Of a stretch of 64,000 bases of DNA, positions 59,889-64,000 are shown piece after piece. The notes under the pieces are model-generated. The model had not been told where the DNA came from and did no database searches. It saw only the letters and a list, made by a program, of their open reading frames with translations. The stretch's first letter is position 1, and the number at the start of each line of letters is the position of its first letter. Source of the stretch: Choanephora cucurbitarum (taxonomy: Eukaryota > Mucoromycota > Mucoromycetes > Mucorales > Choanephoraceae); the NCBI GenBank assembly GCA_025331435.1, contig JAIWNI010000016.1, positions 1 to 64,000 of the forward strand, read 5' to 3'. The position numbers and the translations under genes were made by a program.

Positions 59889-62453
59889 ATGCCCTTTGAT
59901 ACAGTAGAAAGATCAAATAAAAGATATAGAGCTGATTTAGCATCTCCTACAGCAGACAATGATTGGTATCTACAAGCACCTACATTCGAAGTTGTTAGTC
60001 ATGCCTTACCAGAAAAGCAAGAAGAAGAACACCACCAAGGTCAATCAGACAATTGGATAAAATCACATCCATACGTTTGTCATTCACCAATGGAATATAT
60101 TTACCCAACAACCCCTGCTGCATTGCCTATTGATATTCCTTACTCTAGCCACTACCACACAGACTATTTCGAATCTTCTTCTTCCCTTTCTCCTCAGTCT
60201 AACCCATTTTATCAAGATGATAATGCTAGTGCTATATTGTCTGAAATGACCCAAAGTCCTGCTCAACACCGACCATCCATCTCATCCAGCATTTTCTCTC
60301 CAACCACACCCAACAATTCTTCTCCGCCTAAAATATTACTTGACTCTCTACCAGAGGACATGACTTCTTTGATCAACGAGAACACTGCTCTGACAGACGT
60401 TCTCTCCAAAGTCAAATTCTCTTATAGCGACATTGGCATCAACCTAGAAGCCAAGGTCTCCAGTGCATCTGACCTGAGATCATTGATCGATGCTTTCAGT
60501 CAACTCTGTACATCCAACTCATTGACCACCACCACCATCAACTCAGACAAACACATGGATTCCAACAAAGACTCAGTAGACAAAATGCTGCTCTATCGCA
60601 ACAAGAAAAATCAAACAAAGCCCGTCAACTTCTTTGCTTCTACCTGCCGTCTCGGTCAAATCAGTAACCCTCACTCCAGTATAGAGTCTATCACCAGTCT
60701 TCATCAATTAGTCGATGCCTGTATTGAAACCTATTTCTGTTGTTGGGTACGATACTATCCAGTCCTTCAAAAAGATGAATTCATGAACTGGTATCATTCT
60801 CAAGAGAGACCAGAAGACACACTGATTGTCAATGCCATCTGTTCCTATGTCTTTCGGCATATGGTCATTCATCACCCCAAAGATGGATTTGAACATTTTC
60901 TAAAGGACCAAGACAAGCTACAAGAACAAGAAGAGTATTTCTTTAGTCGTGCTCGTGAATGCCTTTCTCAGTCATTTGATGTTCCCGATCGCTACACAGT
61001 TATTGCTCTGTTGTACATGAGTGTACGTGCCGAACCTACTAAGCGCCACCATTACGCAGGCATGGCCATCTCTGCCCTTCATGAACTCAGTATCTACCCT
61101 CGTATGACACATGAAGATGTCGACTGTTATCAAAAAGAAATGGACACTCGTTTGTGGTGGTATGCTTGGGCCATTGACTTCTCACTCTGGACTGCCGGGT
61201 CACCCAAGAACACACCTCAACCTCGTGTACCTGGAAAAGCCGATCTCCCTCAAGTGTTTGAACAAGACATTGATGATACTGAAACAGGTGTCATCTCATT
61301 CATGCATTGCCTTAAACTCTGGCAGATTCAAGCAGACATCGTAGCCGCTCTCTATGATCAAGAAAGTGCTGTCTTGACTGTTGAACAATTTAAAGAATAC
61401 GATACCCGTCTCTCGGACTTTTATCAGTCCCTCCCAACCTACCTCATGTTTGACAGTGGATTCCAATACGGTTCTGAAGATCTATTTGTGGCCTGTCTTC
61501 GGGTCAATATCGAGTACAATGCCACTCTCATCATCTTGCATAAACTGTTTATACCCGAAATCAACGATACCAGACCATCTCAAGCCTCTCTTCGATCCCT
61601 CAATGTCTGTCTCTCTACGGCTCTGAACCAGCTGAGTGCCATCAAGACCTGCAATATGGCCGATATTGCTCGGTGTGCCTTTGATCGGGATGAACTTTGG
61701 CGTGCGACTGAAGTGATCTCGATTGCCATGGATATCTACCATACCTGCGTCTCTCCTGAAGATCAGGCTGTGATCTTGAATGGGATTGCTATGGAAGACT
61801 TTAAGACGGGTCTGCCGAAAGCTTATGAGGCACTTCAAAGTACACGAGAGTATCGCTTCTCATGCAAGAATTGGTTCCAAGTGGTTGATTTTATCGAGGT
61901 GGAAATTCGACGACACCAGCTTGAGGGTAATCTATTGCCCCTTTCAAAAATGGAAGATCAATTTAAGAAGAAGCAGCCTGACTATTTTTTGGCGTATCTG
62001 AAGCCTGATGCCAAGCTGAATAATCATGATCCTCATCCTCATGAAATAGAACTTTTGCAACAACAACAACAACAACAACAACTACAACTACAACTACAAC
62101 AACAACAGCAACAACAGCAACAACAGCAACAACAGCAACAAAAACAGAAACAACAAAAACAAAAAGCAGTATCACCATCTCCAAAACAAAGTAGATCAAC
62201 ACCATCCAAAAAGCCCCTCTCATTCCAAAACCAATTCAGTATTGAAGCTCCCCTACAATCCCAATCATCACCACATGTAAACAACACAAGAAAATCTTCT
62301 TTCTCTGCTGCACCCCCATTTGTGCAATTCAATGCTTATGTTCCAGATCAGCCATCTCAGGCAAATAACGGCAAAAGTCCTGCTCGGTTCCGTTACTTTA
62401 ATCCCAGAAAGATGAACAAGTTTCTTTTTATTGATGAACACCCAATGATGTAG
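59889..62453 (+). CDS. Fungal-specific transcription factor domain protein, no Zn2Cys6 cluster seen
   Basis: A single exon of 854 aa. Residues 1-250 are Ser/Pro/Thr-rich. From about 265 to 700 lies a fungal-specific transcription factor (middle homology) region: HQLVDACIETYFCCWVRYYP, YTVIALLYMSVRAEPTKRHH, AGMAISALHELSIYPRM and DTRLWWYAWAIDFSLWTAG, the usual order for this family. The C-terminus has a CAA/CAG polyglutamine tract (about 62055-62145) followed by Ser/Pro-rich sequence. The normal N-terminal Cys6 DNA-binding cluster is not present in this frame, and no upstream exon with CxxCRxxKxxC was found. Either it acts without that domain or the domain is on an exon not recognised. The target genes are unknown. 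Confidence 0.85.
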   Translation: MPFDTVERSNKRYRADLASPTADNDWYLQAPTFEVVSHALPEKQEEEHHQGQSDNWIKSHPYVCHSPMEYIYPTTPAALPIDIPYSSHYHTDYFESSSSLSPQSNPFYQDDNASAILSEMTQSPAQHRPSISSSIFSPTTPNNSSPPKILLDSLPEDMTSLINENTALTDVLSKVKFSYSDIGINLEAKVSSASDLRSLIDAFSQLCTSNSLTTTTINSDKHMDSNKDSVDKMLLYRNKKNQTKPVNFFASTCRLGQISNPHSSIESITSLHQLVDACIETYFCCWVRYYPVLQKDEFMNWYHSQERPEDTLIVNAICSYVFRHMVIHHPKDGFEHFLKDQDKLQEQEEYFFSRARECLSQSFDVPDRYTVIALLYMSVRAEPTKRHHYAGMAISALHELSIYPRMTHEDVDCYQKEMDTRLWWYAWAIDFSLWTAGSPKNTPQPRVPGKADLPQVFEQDIDDTETGVISFMHCLKLWQIQADIVAALYDQESAVLTVEQFKEYDTRLSDFYQSLPTYLMFDSGFQYGSEDLFVACLRVNIEYNATLIILHKLFIPEINDTRPSQASLRSLNVCLSTALNQLSAIKTCNMADIARCAFDRDELWRATEVISIAMDIYHTCVSPEDQAVILNGIAMEDFKTGLPKAYEALQSTREYRFSCKNWFQVVDFIEVEIRRHQLEGNLLPLSKMEDQFKKKQPDYFLAYLKPDAKLNNHDPHPHEIELLQQQQQQQQLQLQLQQQQQQQQQQQQQQQKQKQQKQKAVSPSPKQSRSTPSKKPLSFQNQFSIEAPLQSQSSPHVNNTRKSSFSAAPPFVQFNAYVPDQPSQANNGKSPARFRYFNPRKMNKFLFIDEHPMM

Positions 62454-63907
62454 ATTTCTTTTTATTTCTCTTTTGTATCATACTCCTATGCCCTTACTTT
62501 ATCTCACTCTATGCTCTCGTTGTACATATATAATAAACTTATATTTCTCTTGACAAGAAATAGTGGCGCGCAGTTAAGCTCAATTTGTATAGTGTAACAA
62601 GAATTTCATTTCGATGGTGAATTAGCTTCAAAGATTCCTTGATGTACCAATCGTATTCCTTTTTCATAAAAGGGAAAGATTATACAATTCTTGATTAGGC
62701 TATTTTACTTTGAACATTTGAATGTTATTTGTCAGATGATCGTAGCTTTCTTTCTTGGCTGAGCTTTTGCCTAGAACTTTGTTGCGTAGATGGTTGTGGG
62801 TTACATTTCTCTAAGCACAAGAAAACCAATGAATTTTATTCTAAGATAACAAGACTTAGAAAGACTGCCTCATAGCCTAAAAAGAAAAATAAATGCATGT
62901 GAGTAGTCTATTGCCGATCTATTTGAGATAGTTCATACTTTACTGCATATAGAAAAGAAAAGGATTTATTATTTTCAAATTCTGACCCTTCTATTTGATT
63001 TATTTTGACTATACCATAAATGTAGAACAAACATTGGGACATCGGATAAGTCAACTGTTGAATAAGTGACGTGGCAAGGAATGACATAAAAATACTCTAA
63101 TAAAGAGAGAGGAGGGGGACATACAAACTTTGCCCTATGAGTTCCCTAGAAGTGACCCTATGACGCATCATAGAGCAAGTACCAAGTAAATTATTTTGCT
63201 CTAAAGAAATAACATAATTTCGCAATTCTTGAAGAGAGTGGCTACATAATGACGGATGACAGGAGTTAAGATTCTATATTTTAATTTTGAATATCAGTGT
63301 ACAAATGAACATTTCTTTTCTCTCTCTTTCTTTCTTTTTTCTTGTTTAAGCTCATCATTGTATTCTAAGGAAGAGGATAGGGCAATAAATGCCTTTAGTA
63401 CGAAATCATCTATATCAAGAGACTTGCAAACTAAATGAATTTGTTGAACATTCAGTGTTAAGAAATTGTTAACCTGTCATGATCAGCCCTGATTTTCCTT
63501 TTTCTCTCTCTCTCTTTTTGCATAAAATATATCAATTCTTGAGTTATTACAGGTCAGAGATAAAGAAGAAGAAGATTAAGCTTTTGACTGTAAGGAAGCA
63601 AACCATGCCTGGTTTCTCTCTCTTCTGCAGTATATATACAAAAAAAAAAGGGAGAAATAACCAAAAAAGAAGTAATTGCCACACAAAGTTTGTCTCCTTA
63701 ACCAACTGAAGGCCGATTGTTTACCGAGATAGATATAAGCTGAAGGTTTGAAGGGTAACTCCTTGTTTTTATTTTCGCTGTTACAACTTTGGCGTCTCTA
63801 AAGTCACATAGGACTATCAGCTGATTCATAAGGTAGTCAAAGTCTCCTGAAAGACCTTCTGCCTTCTTCTTTTCCTCTTTTTCTTTTCTTTTTTTTTTAA
63901 TGAGACC
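62454..63907. other. Intergenic region
   Basis: 1.45 kb of AT-rich sequence. A TATATAATAAA signal near 62526 probably ends the transcription factor transcript. A poly-pyrimidine stretch (63858-63899) precedes the next possible start codon. No gene was seen inside. Confidence 0.5.
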
Positions 63908-64000
63908 ATGCTAGCTTTATGGATTTTAGGTGTTGTCTTGTTTTTTGTTACCACTATCTTTTTAATATGCTTCACAAAAGCCTCTTCTGAATCAGCCATC
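63908..64000 (+). CDS. 5' end of a possible membrane protein gene (runs off the window)
   Basis: An ATG at 63908 follows a 40-base pyrimidine-rich leader and stays open to the window end (31 codons). It opens with a strong N-terminal hydrophobic segment (LALWILGVVLFFVTTIFLIC) followed by FTKASSESAI. This looks like a signal anchor of a membrane or secretory-pathway protein. The family cannot be told from so short a piece. Confidence 0.4.
   Translation, partial: MLALWILGVVLFFVTTIFLICFTKASSESAI

Noticed and set aside
61963..62332. Cys-rich and Val-rich frames antisense to the polyglutamine tract
   Set aside because: Shadow frames of the CAA/CAG repeat in the transcription factor gene.

Overview
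The window reads as nuclear DNA of an early-diverging filamentous fungus, most likely Mucoromycota and probably Mucorales. The evidence is AT-rich DNA with many poly-A/T and simple repeats, compact introns of about 50-110 bp with GTAAGT/TAG-type borders, CAA-rich polyglutamine tracts, and a gene set that includes Bud6, a Skt5/Chs4-like Sel1 protein, an Sfp1-type zinc-finger protein, an animal-like LARP1 with a DM15 region, ATP synthase subunit J and a BAR-PH-ArfGAP-ankyrin protein. The species cannot be named from the sequence alone.

Positions 1 to about 34,900 are gene-poor. They hold two near-identical giant palindrome units. Unit A has a left module (1-7080), a 2.11 kb spacer (7081-9191) and an inverted right arm (9192-11969). 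Unit B has a left module (about 19367-26487), the same spacer in the OPPOSITE orientation (26488-28599) and an inverted right arm (28600-32171). Every arm carries an array of short hairpins, 13 in full form. Each has an exactly 9-nt loop (consensus CSTRGYRAA) closed by AAG/CTT, with stems that change in a compensatory way. All imperfect-but-paired positions are G.T on one strand, which suggests a structured RNA transcribed toward the palindrome centre. This is the best candidate in the window for an undescribed system. Several repeat variants are shared by the two arms of one unit and differ between units, the pattern expected of arm-to-arm gene conversion. The modules also hold decayed coding relics, a 145-bp tandem repeat and many microsatellites. 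Between the units lie one intact-looking small secreted protein gene (15155-15415), a 24-copy heptamer minisatellite with higher-order structure, a 10-bp minisatellite and other gene relics.

From 34,942 to the end the DNA is an ordinary gene-rich block. In order: ArfGAP (+), UBXD8/FAF2-like UBX protein (-), Sfp1-like zinc-finger factor (+), ribosomal stalk protein P2 (-), a proline/cysteine-rich two-TM protein (+), Bud6 (+), Skt5/Chs4-like Sel1 protein (-), Nudix ADP-sugar diphosphatase (-), LARP1 (-), ATP synthase subunit J (+), a fungal-specific transcription factor (+), and the 5' end of a membrane protein gene running off the window. For each spliced gene the exon joins were worked out by hand and the total coding length is a whole number of codons. 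Several genes concern polarised growth and membrane traffic (ArfGAP, Bud6, Skt5). Several others concern translation and its control (Sfp1-like, P2, LARP1). The mixed strands and separate promoters give no sign of co-transcription.
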